Shown piece after piece: positions 1-9,310 of a stretch of DNA of 64,000 nt. The stretch comes from Reichenbachiella versicolor (lineage in GTDB: Bacteria > Bacteroidota > Bacteroidia > Cytophagales > Cyclobacteriaceae), in NCBI RefSeq assembly GCF_003171675.1, contig NZ_QFZQ01000005.1, forward strand, positions 248,001 through 312,000. The letters are read 5' to 3'. The translations under genes and the position numbers were made by a program. The notes below the pieces were generated by a model. It made no database searches. It had not been told where the DNA came from and worked only from the letters and a program-made list of their open reading frames with translations. Numbering within the stretch: the stretch's first letter is position 1; each line of letters starts with the position of its first letter.

Positions 1-852
1 GAAGATCTTAGATTAAAGGTAAAATATAATCCAAGTATAGTAGGTATTCTTATCATCAATCCAGACAATCCTACAGGTATGGTATATCCTGTAGAAGTGC
101 TGACAGAAATTGTAGAGATAGCAAGAGAATTCAATCTTTTCCTAGTTAGTGACGAAATCTATACCAATATTATTTACAATGGTGTTGAAACTAAATCACT
201 GTCTCAAGTTCTTGGTGATGTACCGGGGATAGCCATGAAAGGTATTTCAAAAGATACTCCTTGGCCGGGTTCAAGATGTGGGTGGATGGAGTTTTATAAC
301 CGCGATGCAGATCCAGACTTTAATAATTACTGTGCCACTATGGAAAATGCTAAAATGGTAGAAGTTTGTTCTACAACTCTACCTCAGAAAGCATTACCAT
401 TGATTCAAGAACATCCAAGCTTTCAACCTTATTTGGCTCAAAGAAGACAAGAAGTTTCGGAGAGAAGCAAAGTAATATCTTCAAGATTAGAGGATATCTC
501 ATATATTAACTTCAACCCTACAAATGGAGCGTTTTACAATACGATTGTATTTAAAGATGGGGTGATCAACAATAATCAGTTTCTGGAAATTGATGATGCT
601 AAGTTGAAAGCAAAAGCGGAGGATTGGGTAGAGAATGTGTCTTCGCCAGATAAGAGATTTGTCTACTATCTATTGGCAGCTAAAGGAGTATGTGTGGTTC
701 CATTGTCTTCTTTCCAGTCAGAACTGTTGGGGTTTAGGATTACACTTTTAGAGGAAGATATAGAGGTACTTGATCAGACATTTAGTAAGATCGCGGATGC
801 AATCAATGAGTTTTGTACTTCTGATAAAGAAGTAGAAGCTGTAATGTCATGA
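1..852 (+). CDS. PLP-dependent aminotransferase class I/II, 5'-truncated by the window edge
   Basis: C-terminal part of a fold-type I aminotransferase that moves an amino group between an amino acid and a 2-oxo acid in the cytoplasm. The frame is open from base 1, so the start lies outside the window and the first ATG at 79 is internal. The NPDNPTG motif, typical of the family, is encoded at 58-78. The SDEIY segment that contacts PLP follows, and the PLP lysine is in GISKDTPWPGSRCGW (codon 250-252). A carboxylate-binding arginine is likely in LGFRITLLEED near the end. The stop overlaps the ilvA start by 4 bases (ATGA), so the two genes are probably translationally coupled. The substrate cannot be read from this fragment; pairing with ilvA suggests amino-acid metabolism. 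Confidence 0.9.
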   Translation, partial: EDLRLKVKYNPSIVGILIINPDNPTGMVYPVEVLTEIVEIAREFNLFLVSDEIYTNIIYNGVETKSLSQVLGDVPGIAMKGISKDTPWPGSRCGWMEFYNRDADPDFNNYCATMENAKMVEVCSTTLPQKALPLIQEHPSFQPYLAQRRQEVSERSKVISSRLEDISYINFNPTNGAFYNTIVFKDGVINNNQFLEIDDAKLKAKAEDWVENVSSPDKRFVYYLLAAKGVCVVPLSSFQSELLGFRITLLEEDIEVLDQTFSKIADAINEFCTSDKEVEAVMS

Positions 853-2099
853 GTAATAAACCCAAACTTGAAGGAATCCTAAAGGCACATATTAGTTTGA
901 GCGGAGTAGCTGAGCGCACTCCCACCTCGTTTAATTTGAACTTTTCGGATCGTTATGAAAGCAAGGTCTATTTTAAGAGAGAAGACCTTCAAGTAGTGAG
1001 ATCGTATAAACTCAGAGGTGCCTATAATAAAGTTTCTAGTCTATCAGATAAGGAAAAAGAGCATGGTATAGTCTGCGCAAGTGCAGGCAATCATGCTCAA
1101 GGTGTTGCCTATTCGTGCAAAAAACTAGGTATCAAAGGCACTGTTTTCATGCCAAGTGTAACACCTAAGCAAAAGATCAATCAAGTAAGAATGTTCGGGA
1201 AGGACATGGTTGATATTGTACTTACAGGAGATACTTTTGATGATGCATATACAGAGGCTCGCGCGTTTGAAGATAAACATGGTGCTACATTCGTGCACCC
1301 TTTTGATGATACTAAGATTATTGAAGGACAAGGAACGGTTGCTCTTGAGATAGTAACTGATATTGACCAACAAATAGATTACCTTTTTGTCCCCATCGGA
1401 GGGGGAGGTTTGGCTTCTGGTTTAATTACCGCATTTAAACAACTATCACCAGACACTAAGATCATTGGACTAGAACCTGAGGGAGCTCCAGCAATGAAAA
1501 GGTCTATTGAAGAAGGTAAGAATGTGACCTTGGATGAGATAGATACTTTTGTCGATGGAGCTGCTGTCCGAGCTGTAGGTAAGTTACCTCTGGAAATATG
1601 TAAAGATGGACTGGACGAGATCAAGTTAGTACCAGAAGGGAAAATATGTACCACTATTCTTCAATTATACAATCAAGAAGCTATTGTAGTAGAGCCTGCT
1701 GGAGCGTTGAGCTTAGCAGCATTAGATTTCTATAAAGATGAAATCAAAGGTAAAACGGTAGTTTGTATAGTCAGTGGGAGTAATAATGACATCACACGAA
1801 CCGAGGAGATTAAGGAGCGATCACTTCTTTACGAAGGTGTAAAGCACTACTTCATGGTTCGCTTTCCACAAAGAGTAGGAGCACTAAAAGAGTTTGTATC
1901 GGATGTATTAGGTCCAGAAGATGATATTGTGCATTTCGAATATTCTAAGAAGCATAATAGGGAAAATGGTCCAGTTTTTATTGGTGTAGAACTTCATGAT
2001 AAGGAGAGTCTAAATACTCTTTTTGAGAATATGACCAAGAATAATTTTCCATATGAATACCTCAATGAGAAACCTGATCTTCTACAGTATTTAATATAA
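849..2099 (+). CDS. ilvA: threonine ammonia-lyase (threonine dehydratase), biosynthetic type
   Basis: Converts L-threonine to 2-oxobutanoate and ammonia, the committed step to isoleucine, in the cytoplasm. The 416 residues fit the shorter IlvA form with one ACT-like regulatory domain. The PLP lysine is K54 in RSYKLRGAYN, the SAGNHAQG loop that binds the substrate carboxylate follows at about residue 78, and the glycine-rich PLP-phosphate loop GGGGLASG lies at about 184-191. A C-terminal ACT-like domain starts near residue 330 (HYFMVRFPQRVGALKEF) and probably mediates feedback control. It overlaps the upstream aminotransferase by 4 bases and ends at a strong hairpin. A catabolic role cannot be excluded, but the C-terminal regulatory domain favours biosynthesis. 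Confidence 0.95.
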   Translation: MSNKPKLEGILKAHISLSGVAERTPTSFNLNFSDRYESKVYFKREDLQVVRSYKLRGAYNKVSSLSDKEKEHGIVCASAGNHAQGVAYSCKKLGIKGTVFMPSVTPKQKINQVRMFGKDMVDIVLTGDTFDDAYTEARAFEDKHGATFVHPFDDTKIIEGQGTVALEIVTDIDQQIDYLFVPIGGGGLASGLITAFKQLSPDTKIIGLEPEGAPAMKRSIEEGKNVTLDEIDTFVDGAAVRAVGKLPLEICKDGLDEIKLVPEGKICTTILQLYNQEAIVVEPAGALSLAALDFYKDEIKGKTVVCIVSGSNNDITRTEEIKERSLLYEGVKHYFMVRFPQRVGALKEFVSDVLGPEDDIVHFEYSKKHNRENGPVFIGVELHDKESLNTLFENMTKNNFPYEYLNEKPDLLQYLI

Positions 2100-2101
2100 A
2101 A

Positions 2102-2123
2102 AAAGGCCTCATTAGAGGCCTTT
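2102..2123. terminator. bidirectional terminator hairpin between ilvA and the lipoprotein gene
   Basis: A perfect 9-bp stem, AAAGGCCTC / GAGGCCTTT, with an ATTA loop sits directly after the ilvA stop. The A-run on the left gives a U-tract for the minus-strand gene and the T-run on the right gives one for ilvA, so it can end both convergent transcripts. Confidence 0.8.
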
Positions 2124-2146
2124 AAATAATTTTCTATTTTGTAAGC

Positions 2147-3352
2147 TTATTCTTCAAGTAAGTTTTCAAGATCTGTAATTACCTGATTGAACTGTTGATC
2201 AAAGAAGTCTTCTAAAGCAACTTTTGAACCATCATCGAATGTCATAATCAACTCGATATTTCTTTCTTCATACTCATATACGTAACCTCCGTAAGTTTCA
2301 GTATATGTTTCTGTAACTATATCTAAAGAAACATCAGCAATTTTTTGATTAGTATCTGCAAATACAGCTGTTACTGAGATATTATCATTAAGAACTTTTT
2401 CAATTTCATCCTCAGAAGGCTCGATTAAACCCTCAATTTCGGAAAGAAGTTTATTCCCATTATCCAGTGCAAGCTCAATCTTAGTATTAATCAACTGAGT
2501 AGTGTATGTAAGACTGTTTAAGTTAAAATCGGAAAGTTCACCTTTTTCTTCATCAAAATCAGAAAACTCTGAATATGAAATGTTTCCAGATATCGAAGCA
2601 GAGTTAAGAAGAATAATGTTTTCTCCTTCCTTGAAGCTTAATTCATATTTTACATTCGAGCCATCATTGCTATAATCAGCATTCAATGAAAAATCACCTA
2701 TTGTTACACTTGCATCTACATCATTGGGTAAGTCCTCCGAATCGTAACTCATAGATCCAGTTACGGACATTACATCAATATTGTCTACTGAAAGACTTAC
2801 ATTTATTGATTTTGGTAAAACTTCTAGTTCATTAGAAACATCCGCATTCGAAGTTGTTTTAGATGTATAGTTGCTTAAAGTAATCGAGCTATTATTCGAT
2901 ATTCCTTCTTTAGACGGAAACTTGATAACAATACTGTTTCCTCCTTCTGTAAAATCGAAATCATCAGTATTTGAATTGTACTCATAAGTACCTTTATTAT
3001 CATTCCATTCTTGATCAAGATCTACTACATCCTCTTCAAGCACTCTTGAAGTTGATACAATATCTCCATTAGCTACTTTTTGAGTTATCGACTGATCGAT
3101 AAATTCAGCAATAGCGAACCCATCTTCTTCATCTCCTAAAGAAGACAAGTGGATAAGTGCCGTGACAGCAGGTTCGTCTTTTAGTTTTTCCAACGAGTTA
3201 GAAAGCGCTACGCCATCGTCAACCATTCTGTCTTTAGAACTCTCAACAGTAGCTGGTTCAGGTGAATCACTATCTTTATCCCCACACGAATAAAGTAATG
3301 AATGTCCTAGAAGCACAGCTAAAAATAATTTTGAAATTGAAGGTTTTTCCAT
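2147..3352 (-). CDS. hypothetical lipoprotein
   Basis: Not assigned to a family. From the start at 3352 the protein is 401 residues with a lipoprotein signal: MEKPSISKLFLAVLLGH, then LLYSC with the lipobox cysteine at about residue 23, followed by an acidic serine-rich spacer. The rest is rich in D, E, S, N and T, with many short strand-like segments such as SINVSLSVDNIDVMSVTGSM and DASVTIGDFSLNADYSNDG, suggesting an extended beta structure exposed at the cell surface or in the periplasm. A longer in-frame start at 3427 would add 25 residues before the signal and overlap the divergent receptor gene, so the internal methionine is preferred. It is convergent with ilvA and divergent from the TonB receptor. 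Confidence 0.8.
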   Translation of the reverse strand: MEKPSISKLFLAVLLGHSLLYSCGDKDSDSPEPATVESSKDRMVDDGVALSNSLEKLKDEPAVTALIHLSSLGDEEDGFAIAEFIDQSITQKVANGDIVSTSRVLEEDVVDLDQEWNDNKGTYEYNSNTDDFDFTEGGNSIVIKFPSKEGISNNSSITLSNYTSKTTSNADVSNELEVLPKSINVSLSVDNIDVMSVTGSMSYDSEDLPNDVDASVTIGDFSLNADYSNDGSNVKYELSFKEGENIILLNSASISGNISYSEFSDFDEEKGELSDFNLNSLTYTTQLINTKIELALDNGNKLLSEIEGLIEPSEDEIEKVLNDNISVTAVFADTNQKIADVSLDIVTETYTETYGGYVYEYEERNIELIMTFDDGSKVALEDFFDQQFNQVITDLENLLEE

Positions 3353-3460
3353 AGTGATAATTAATAGAATTAGATAATTAAAACAATCAGTTAAATGAGC
3401 GCGGAAGTTATTCTCTTTAGACAACATTCCGCAGTTTTGCGCCGATTAAATTTTTATTTT

Positions 3461-5806
3461 ATGAGTCAACTAAATGTTGTACTAATTATTGTTTTTTTTA
3501 TATTAAATTTTTCAGTGTCTGCACAAAAATTAGTCGTTGAAGTGCAAGATTCAGAGGCTGGATTTGTGTTACAAGGGACCTTAGTAAAGGTTAATAATCA
3601 AACTGGGGTAACTGATACAAATGGCAAAGTTAGCTTCAACATCCCGTCTGGGAAGACAAATATCCTAATTACGAGAATTGGATATCAACAAATCACAGAT
3701 ACTATAGAGGTTTCTTCTGACGAACAAAAACTGTTGTACAAACTTCAAATAGAGGATATTCTTATAGGAGAAATTGAGATTAATGACGACAGGTTAGTAG
3801 GTCAAAACTCTGATATTGGAGTTCAGTACATTTCATCTCAAGATATGGCATATGCACCGTCTATAGGCGAAGCAGATGTCTTGAATGCAATAAAAACAAA
3901 TGCAGGTGTGTATTCTGGAGGAGAAAATGTAGGAGGGTATTATGTAAGAGGGGGAGCTGCTGATCAAAATTTGATCGTGTTAGATGGTGCTACCATTTAC
4001 AACCCAAACCATTTGTTTGGTTTTTTTTCCGTTTTTAATTCTGATATTCTTGATGAGGTTGCTTTTTACAAAGGCGGCTTTCGTCCTTCAATGGGAGGGA
4101 GAGTATCATCAATAATGAATATTAGAACCTTAGACCCTAGTTTGGACAAAATAAAAGGGAATATAGGTATAGGCACTATTTCGGCTTCGGCTTCTTTAGA
4201 GGTACCCATTATTAAAGAGAAATTAGGAGTACATCTTGCGACAAGAAGAATGTATGTTGACAAATTATCGGCACTTGTATTACCAGAAGATTCAGAAGTT
4301 AGAAATTCTCTCAATAGCTACTTTTTTGATTTAAATGGTAAGCTTGTTTACCGACTAGGTGCTAATGATAAAATCACATTTACTTCATTCTATGGACAGG
4401 ATGGTTATATAAACAATGGTATCAATAGAAATAATGGGTTTACTAATAATATTGGTTGGGAGAATCAAGCCTATGCTATGAACTACTATCATTTATATAA
4501 CGATATGGTTTCACAAGATTTTACAATAAGTAGATCTCAATACGATGTGAATTTTAATGCTACCATTCTGAATTATGTACTTGGTATATATTCTTCTATT
4601 GATGAAGTAGGGTTTTCTAGTAGGTTATATATAGATGATTTATTGCCGAATCAAAACACTGAATTGTCATTTGAGATCAAGCAATATCAGTTTGTACCAA
4701 ATACATTTGACATTAGATCTGGGGACTTTGAACTAAATACGCTAGATGAGGAAAAGTTGAATGCCAGAGAGGTGGCTACTTCATTAAATCAAGAAATGTC
4801 GATTGGTGATCGGGTCTCGTTGAATATTGGAGGAAGATTTAGTTGGTATTATCATTTAGGTGAGCATGTTAGATATAGCGCAGATCCAAGTTTGACTGTC
4901 GTGGATTCTGTTTTTTATGCTAAAGGCGAAAAAATTGTCAACTTTCAAAATTTAGAGCCTAGAGTATCCATTAGATATAAGTTGGGAGACGATTCGAATG
5001 TCCAATTAGCTTATGATAAGATGTCTCAATATGTTCACTTAGCACCAGTGTCTTCAGTGTCCTTACCTACAGATGTATGGGTGCCAAGTACTGAAAAGAT
5101 CAAGCCTCAAATAGGTCATCAATTAAGCTCAGAATATTCGATAGAATTTCCTGACGAGGATTTTTCGTTAGGATTGAGTGCTTACTATAAGACGGTAAAC
5201 AATGTTATAGAATATCAAAATGGTATATTGCTTGGATATGGAACATCGGGGCTAAATTTTGACGATAATTTTTTGTCTGGAAGATTAGAATCAAAAGGAG
5301 CAGAAATAGTATTAAGAAAGAGACTAGGAAAGTGGTCTTCCAAATTTGATTATACATTGTCAAAGACAGATCAAGTATTCGAAGAGCTAAATGAAGGTGT
5401 TTCATTCCCTGCTAAATATGATAGTAGACATGTTTTAAATGCTCAGATTGTTTTTGAAATAAATGATAGGGTTTCTATCAATTCTGCCTTTTCATATAGT
5501 ACGGGGAATGCTATTACAGTACCTATTGGCAGATATATAATTGATGGAAATGTAATTGGAGATTATGAAGGTAGGAATAATTTAAGGCTACCTGCTTATC
5601 ATCGATTAGATCTAGGGATGCGGCTTCAAGGGAAGAAAGGAGGAGTTTGGAATTTTGGGATATACAATGTTTACAATCGGAGAAACCCTTATTACGTCTA
5701 TTACGATCTTATAGGAAGTCTAGAGGAATTGGAAGTCAGTGTTGATATAATAGAAGTGTCTTTATTTACAATCATACCAAGCGTGCAATATGAATATCGA
5801 TTTTAA
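3461..5806 (+). CDS. TonB-dependent outer-membrane receptor with carboxypeptidase-regulatory-like N-terminal domain
   Basis: Outer-membrane active-transport channel energised by TonB. The chosen ATG at 3461 gives 781 residues beginning with a signal peptide (VVLIIVFFILNFSVSAQ); the ORF opens 66 bases earlier but that extension precedes the signal. Residues about 22-100 form the carboxypeptidase-D regulatory-like domain common in Bacteroidota receptors (GVTDTNGKVSFNIPSG, ITRIGYQ). The plug follows at about 125-210 (YYVRGGAADQNLIVLDGA, then GGFRPSMGGRVSSIMNI). The remainder is a 22-strand-type barrel ending with an aromatic residue (QYEYRF). The barrel overlaps a DUF4249 lipoprotein by 17 bases, a standard pairing. 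No SusD partner is present, so a glycan substrate is not implied; the ligand is unknown. Confidence 0.92.
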   Translation: MSQLNVVLIIVFFILNFSVSAQKLVVEVQDSEAGFVLQGTLVKVNNQTGVTDTNGKVSFNIPSGKTNILITRIGYQQITDTIEVSSDEQKLLYKLQIEDILIGEIEINDDRLVGQNSDIGVQYISSQDMAYAPSIGEADVLNAIKTNAGVYSGGENVGGYYVRGGAADQNLIVLDGATIYNPNHLFGFFSVFNSDILDEVAFYKGGFRPSMGGRVSSIMNIRTLDPSLDKIKGNIGIGTISASASLEVPIIKEKLGVHLATRRMYVDKLSALVLPEDSEVRNSLNSYFFDLNGKLVYRLGANDKITFTSFYGQDGYINNGINRNNGFTNNIGWENQAYAMNYYHLYNDMVSQDFTISRSQYDVNFNATILNYVLGIYSSIDEVGFSSRLYIDDLLPNQNTELSFEIKQYQFVPNTFDIRSGDFELNTLDEEKLNAREVATSLNQEMSIGDRVSLNIGGRFSWYYHLGEHVRYSADPSLTVVDSVFYAKGEKIVNFQNLEPRVSIRYKLGDDSNVQLAYDKMSQYVHLAPVSSVSLPTDVWVPSTEKIKPQIGHQLSSEYSIEFPDEDFSLGLSAYYKTVNNVIEYQNGILLGYGTSGLNFDDNFLSGRLESKGAEIVLRKRLGKWSSKFDYTLSKTDQVFEELNEGVSFPAKYDSRHVLNAQIVFEINDRVSINSAFSYSTGNAITVPIGRYIIDGNVIGDYEGRNNLRLPAYHRLDLGMRLQGKKGGVWNFGIYNVYNRRNPYYVYYDLIGSLEELEVSVDIIEVSLFTIIPSVQYEYRF

Positions 5807-6644
5807 AGTCAATACAATTCTGATATTGTTAATTGTGATGTTGGGCTGTGATGAAGTAGACCTTAGTGATGCTTCACGAAATTATGTACCAAAATTAGTA
5901 ATAGACGGGAGTATAGAGTTAGACGGTTTTGCTCACGTAGCACTCACCAAGTCTGAAGGATATCTTGAAAATTTAACCAAAGATTCATTGGTAAGAGCAT
6001 CAGAGGTTAATGCATTGGTGACCTTGTATGATGGAGAAAATAGCGAGGTATTGATATTGCGACGAAACGAAAAGAGTTTCCCCCTTTTCGTCTATAGAGG
6101 GTCAAAAATCAAAGGAGAATTAGGTAAACAGTATGAGCTAAAGGTTGAAGTAGATGGAGAAACATATGTCTCATATACATCGATTCAGCCCAGAGAGGAA
6201 ATCGATAGCCTTTGGTTTCGTAAAGAAAACGATAAATTTTTTCTTATGGGGAGAGTCAGTGATACGCCTGATAGAGAAAACTACTATAGAGTTTTTACTA
6301 AGAGAATAGGTATTGACAACCAATTTATACCAATGTATTACTCAACTATTTCAGATCAGTTTTTTCAAGGGGAAACCATTGATTTTTCTATTTTTAAAGG
6401 GGTTGAGAGTTTCGATGAGACCAGAGATGATGGATTCTTTGAGTCGGGTGATAGTGTAATTGTAAAATTTAGTTCATTAGACTACGAGCATTTTACTTTT
6501 TGGTCAACTGCCGAATCTGAGATTTATTCCTTCAGCAATCCCTTTTCTTCTTCAGGTAATGAAGTTCAGCACAATGTGGATAGTAAAGCACTCGGTGTAT
6601 GGGGAGGATATGCATCAAATTATTATGTCATTGTCGCTAACTAA
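5790..6644 (+). CDS. DUF4249 family lipoprotein
   Basis: Outer-membrane-anchored lipoprotein of the DUF4249 family, usually encoded directly after a TonB-dependent receptor of the type seen here and thought to assist it. Its exact job is not known. The 284 residues begin with a lipoprotein signal (ILILLIVMLGC, lipobox cysteine at residue 20). The family pattern is visible: an N-terminal beta segment (YVPKLVIDGSIELDGFAHVALTKS), then LVTLYDGENSEVLIL, then GKQYELKVEVDGETYVSYTSI, and a C-terminal GVWGGYASNYYVI in place of the usual G-x-W-xGY/F ending. The 17-base overlap with the receptor implies one transcript. Confidence 0.85.
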   Translation: MNIDFKVNTILILLIVMLGCDEVDLSDASRNYVPKLVIDGSIELDGFAHVALTKSEGYLENLTKDSLVRASEVNALVTLYDGENSEVLILRRNEKSFPLFVYRGSKIKGELGKQYELKVEVDGETYVSYTSIQPREEIDSLWFRKENDKFFLMGRVSDTPDRENYYRVFTKRIGIDNQFIPMYYSTISDQFFQGETIDFSIFKGVESFDETRDDGFFESGDSVIVKFSSLDYEHFTFWSTAESEIYSFSNPFSSSGNEVQHNVDSKALGVWGGYASNYYVIVAN

Positions 6645-6657
6645 TTAAATTTGATCT

Positions 6658-7263
6658 ATGATTAAAAAGTTAGTAATTACTACAGCATCACTTTTTGTCA
6701 TAGAGATAATAGTCTATCTCTACGCTGCTCAGATTACAGACATCTTAGATATGAGATTTCAACTCTCCGCAAGATACTCAGCTCGAATTTCATTTTTGAT
6801 GTTTACAGGATTGGCACTTTGGATAGGGATAGAGGGTATGAAAGAAATTTCTCGATATCAAAATTCACGTAAGTTATTGTCGTTATGGGTAGCTGCTATA
6901 GGGATTAATCACTTGATTCATTTCTATTTTTTAGTGATGAATCATCACCTGAAGGATATTGCGCTAGTCGTGCCTAATAGTGCAGGAGGAATAATAGTCT
7001 ATCTTATTCTGCTAGTGATGCCTGTCGTTCTACATAATCTCTCCGAATGGAGTTTTTTAACCAAGAACGGAGTACTTCTAGCTTTAGCCATAGTAGGTGC
7101 AGTTTTTATGTTGGCAAATTTGAAACGACTTTTTCAGAAAACAGAACTTGCCTCTTCTCCATACTATTATATAGGGGCATTAATTATTATCGCAGGCTTA
7201 CTCATATTAAATATTTACCGTTTGATAGAGGATAATAAGAAAAGAAGCATTGTAAGAAAATAG
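6658..7263 (+). CDS. hypothetical multi-pass membrane protein
   Basis: Family not recognised. The 201 residues contain five or six hydrophobic segments: about 5-24, 45-62, 77-95, 107-127, 137-155 and 168-188. The ends are basic (DNKKRSIVRK), suggesting a cytoplasmic C-terminus. It lies 13 bases after the DUF4249 gene on the same strand and is probably transcribed with the receptor and lipoprotein, but nothing in the sequence links it to transport. It contains no conserved catalytic motif that I can see. Confidence 0.75.
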   Translation: MIKKLVITTASLFVIEIIVYLYAAQITDILDMRFQLSARYSARISFLMFTGLALWIGIEGMKEISRYQNSRKLLSLWVAAIGINHLIHFYFLVMNHHLKDIALVVPNSAGGIIVYLILLVMPVVLHNLSEWSFLTKNGVLLALAIVGAVFMLANLKRLFQKTELASSPYYYIGALIIIAGLLILNIYRLIEDNKKRSIVRK

Positions 7264-7881
7264 CTTTCTCCAAACTTAACTACCATCAAAGTACTCTTAC
7301 TTAGCTATTAGAGTTTGAAATCTATTCTTAGTGTAAAACTATTTTTAAGTTTCTCTCCTCTATTCTGTTTAAAAAACTTCCTTTTATTAGTATTTACTCT
7401 TGATAAAAGCTTGAAAAACAGTTGTTAGAGATTAGTGTTTTGGTTGTTAAGAAAGTGTGAAGATTGTTTTCAATTTTTATGATTTCATCTTTTTCATCCT
7501 CTGAAAGATTTCTACAATTTTTTTCGCTTTCCTGAGCGTAATTTCGTCCTAGTTGCTATTGAGTCAGTACGCCATCTGTCTGATATAAAACGCGCTTGAA
7601 ATAGCAATTCACCTGCATCCCTGTAAAATAATCCCGTCAATTTAATTTAAGGGCTATAGCCCATAGGGTTTAATTCTTAGACTCCTTCGTCGATCTTGGA
7701 AAAAGCCATATATGTCCTATACTATTGAGCATAGGAACGTCATTAGTGAAACAGGCTATAACTTCATTTGGATGAATGTTTCAAGTGATTTTATAGAGTT
7801 TAAATAGGAGGTCCTAAACTCTTTTGTATCAAGCATGGTCTGGATTAGGTGTGCCGCATGCGTTTTTAACTGTTATTTTAT
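7264..7881. other. 618-bp non-coding interval
   Basis: No credible ORF is seen on either strand. It contains a perfect 12-bp palindrome GGGCTATAGCCC at 7651-7662 and a hairpin AGAGTTTA / TAAACTCT at 7795-7822 followed by TTTT, which may be a weak terminator or part of the leader of the next gene. The long leader before the BspA-like gene could hold its promoter, but no clear TAnnTTTG box was found. Confidence 0.5.
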
Positions 7882-8889
7882 ATGAAAAATCTAAAATTAC
7901 TGACCTTATCAATTATCATGGCATTTTTAGGCTTCGCTTGTGCAGACGAAGAACTAGAACGTCAAAATGTTAATGCTGAAATAGAGGATCAGTTATCTTC
8001 AGTTTCAGAAGAGTTGTCTGAAGATGGAGCGTTCATCTTTACATGGGAGACCAATAGTTCTGACCAGAATGTAACTATTGATACCCATTCAGATTATGTA
8101 TATGACTATACAGTTGACTGGGGCGATGGTACTGTTAGCGATAACCAAACTGGTAGAGCTGATCATAGGTACGCAACTGCTGGGACTTATAGAGTTAAGA
8201 TTATAGGAGAATTTCCTGGGATAACATTTCCACGCTGGACCAAAGATCTTGTGAAGGAATTAAATAGTTGGGGAGATATCAAATGGAAGACGATGTCAAA
8301 TGCTTTTAATGGTTGTTCCAACTTGGTAGTAACTGCGACAGATGTTCCAGATTTGAGTCAGGTTACTAGTATGAAATTTATGTTTCGTGGTATCAAATCA
8401 TTTAACAATGACTTGAGTAGTTGGGATGTTTCTAATGTAAAGGATATGAGAGGTGTCTTTATGAATGCTTCGTTGTTCAACCAAGATTTGAGTGCATGGG
8501 ATGTTTCAAGTGTAACCGACATGAACAGCATGTTTATGAATGCTTTTGCTTTTAACCAAAATTTGAGTGCATGGGATGTTTCAAGTGTTACTGATATGAA
8601 ACGTATGTTCAATGCCGCTTGGGCTTTTAACCAACCATTAGACTGGGATGTTTCCAATGTCGAAGACATGCATGAGATGTTTTTCTTTGCAAGGACATTC
8701 AACCAAGACTTGAGTAGCTGGGATGTTTCTAAAGTGACAGATATGTATCAAATGTTTTTCGCTGCTCAATCTTTCAATCAAGATTTGAGTGGGTGGAATA
8801 CCATCAATGTTACTAAATGTAGTAGTTTTTCTTTATTAGCTCCTCTTGATGCCTCTTACTTACCAACTAAGGGCTGTTTCGAGAATTAA
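7882..8889 (+). CDS. BspA-like (DUF285 repeat) surface lipoprotein with PKD-like domain
   Basis: Predicted cell-surface lipoprotein of 335 residues. It starts with a lipoprotein signal (MKNLKLLTLSIIMAFLGFAC, cysteine 20) and an acidic spacer. A PKD-like segment follows at about 70-115 (YTVDWGDGTVSDN and HRYATAGTYRVKI). About six DUF285/BspA-type repeats then run from residue 130 to 310, each reading like FNQDLSAWDVSSVTDMNSMF, about 23-26 residues long. DUF285 repeats occur in BspA-like adhesins and mycoplasma surface proteins. The protein ends soon after the last repeat, with no type IX sorting domain, so surface exposure would rest on lipoprotein export. It is a paralogue of the gene at 9311. 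Confidence 0.85.
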   Translation: MKNLKLLTLSIIMAFLGFACADEELERQNVNAEIEDQLSSVSEELSEDGAFIFTWETNSSDQNVTIDTHSDYVYDYTVDWGDGTVSDNQTGRADHRYATAGTYRVKIIGEFPGITFPRWTKDLVKELNSWGDIKWKTMSNAFNGCSNLVVTATDVPDLSQVTSMKFMFRGIKSFNNDLSSWDVSNVKDMRGVFMNASLFNQDLSAWDVSSVTDMNSMFMNAFAFNQNLSAWDVSSVTDMKRMFNAAWAFNQPLDWDVSNVEDMHEMFFFARTFNQDLSSWDVSKVTDMYQMFFAAQSFNQDLSGWNTINVTKCSSFSLLAPLDASYLPTKGCFEN

Positions 8890-9310
8890 TAAACTTATTT
8901 ATGAAGAGAGGTTGCTCGGGCATAGGTCTGAGCAACCTCTTTTTGTTTTTTAGAAGATATGATCTTGAGCTAAATCGTCACGATAGTGATTATTTCTATA
9001 ATGGTAATGCAAGCATATCTTCTGATTTAGAATCTGCTGTATTACTTCAGCTAAATCTCAAAGCAATCCTAATCTGATTTTGAAGTTCTGAACCGTCAAG
9101 ATTATTAAGTGTAGACTTTTTGACCATGACTATCGTTCAATATTCCCTTCTCCATTCGGACTTCAGATTTTCATCAATTAATTCAGGACTGTAAGAAATA
9201 TACAATTTTGAAGTCTTTTCGAAATGTACTTTTGGCTCATTGTTTAGTATCCATTAATCATGTAGGATTTGGAATAGCAAGACCAAGTTCAACTCAATTC
9301 TTATCAATAA
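8890..9310. other. 421-bp interval between the two BspA-like genes
   Basis: Apart from the terminator at its left end, nothing is recognisable. The rest has no ORF of note and no clear repeat. It must hold the promoter of the second BspA-like gene. Confidence 0.5.
8907..8945 (+). terminator. rho-independent terminator after the first BspA-like gene
   Basis: A perfect 11-bp stem, AGAGGTTGCTC (8907-8917) and GAGCAACCTCT (8930-8940), is followed at once by TTTTTG and a second T-run. It lies 17 bases after the stop codon. Confidence 0.9.
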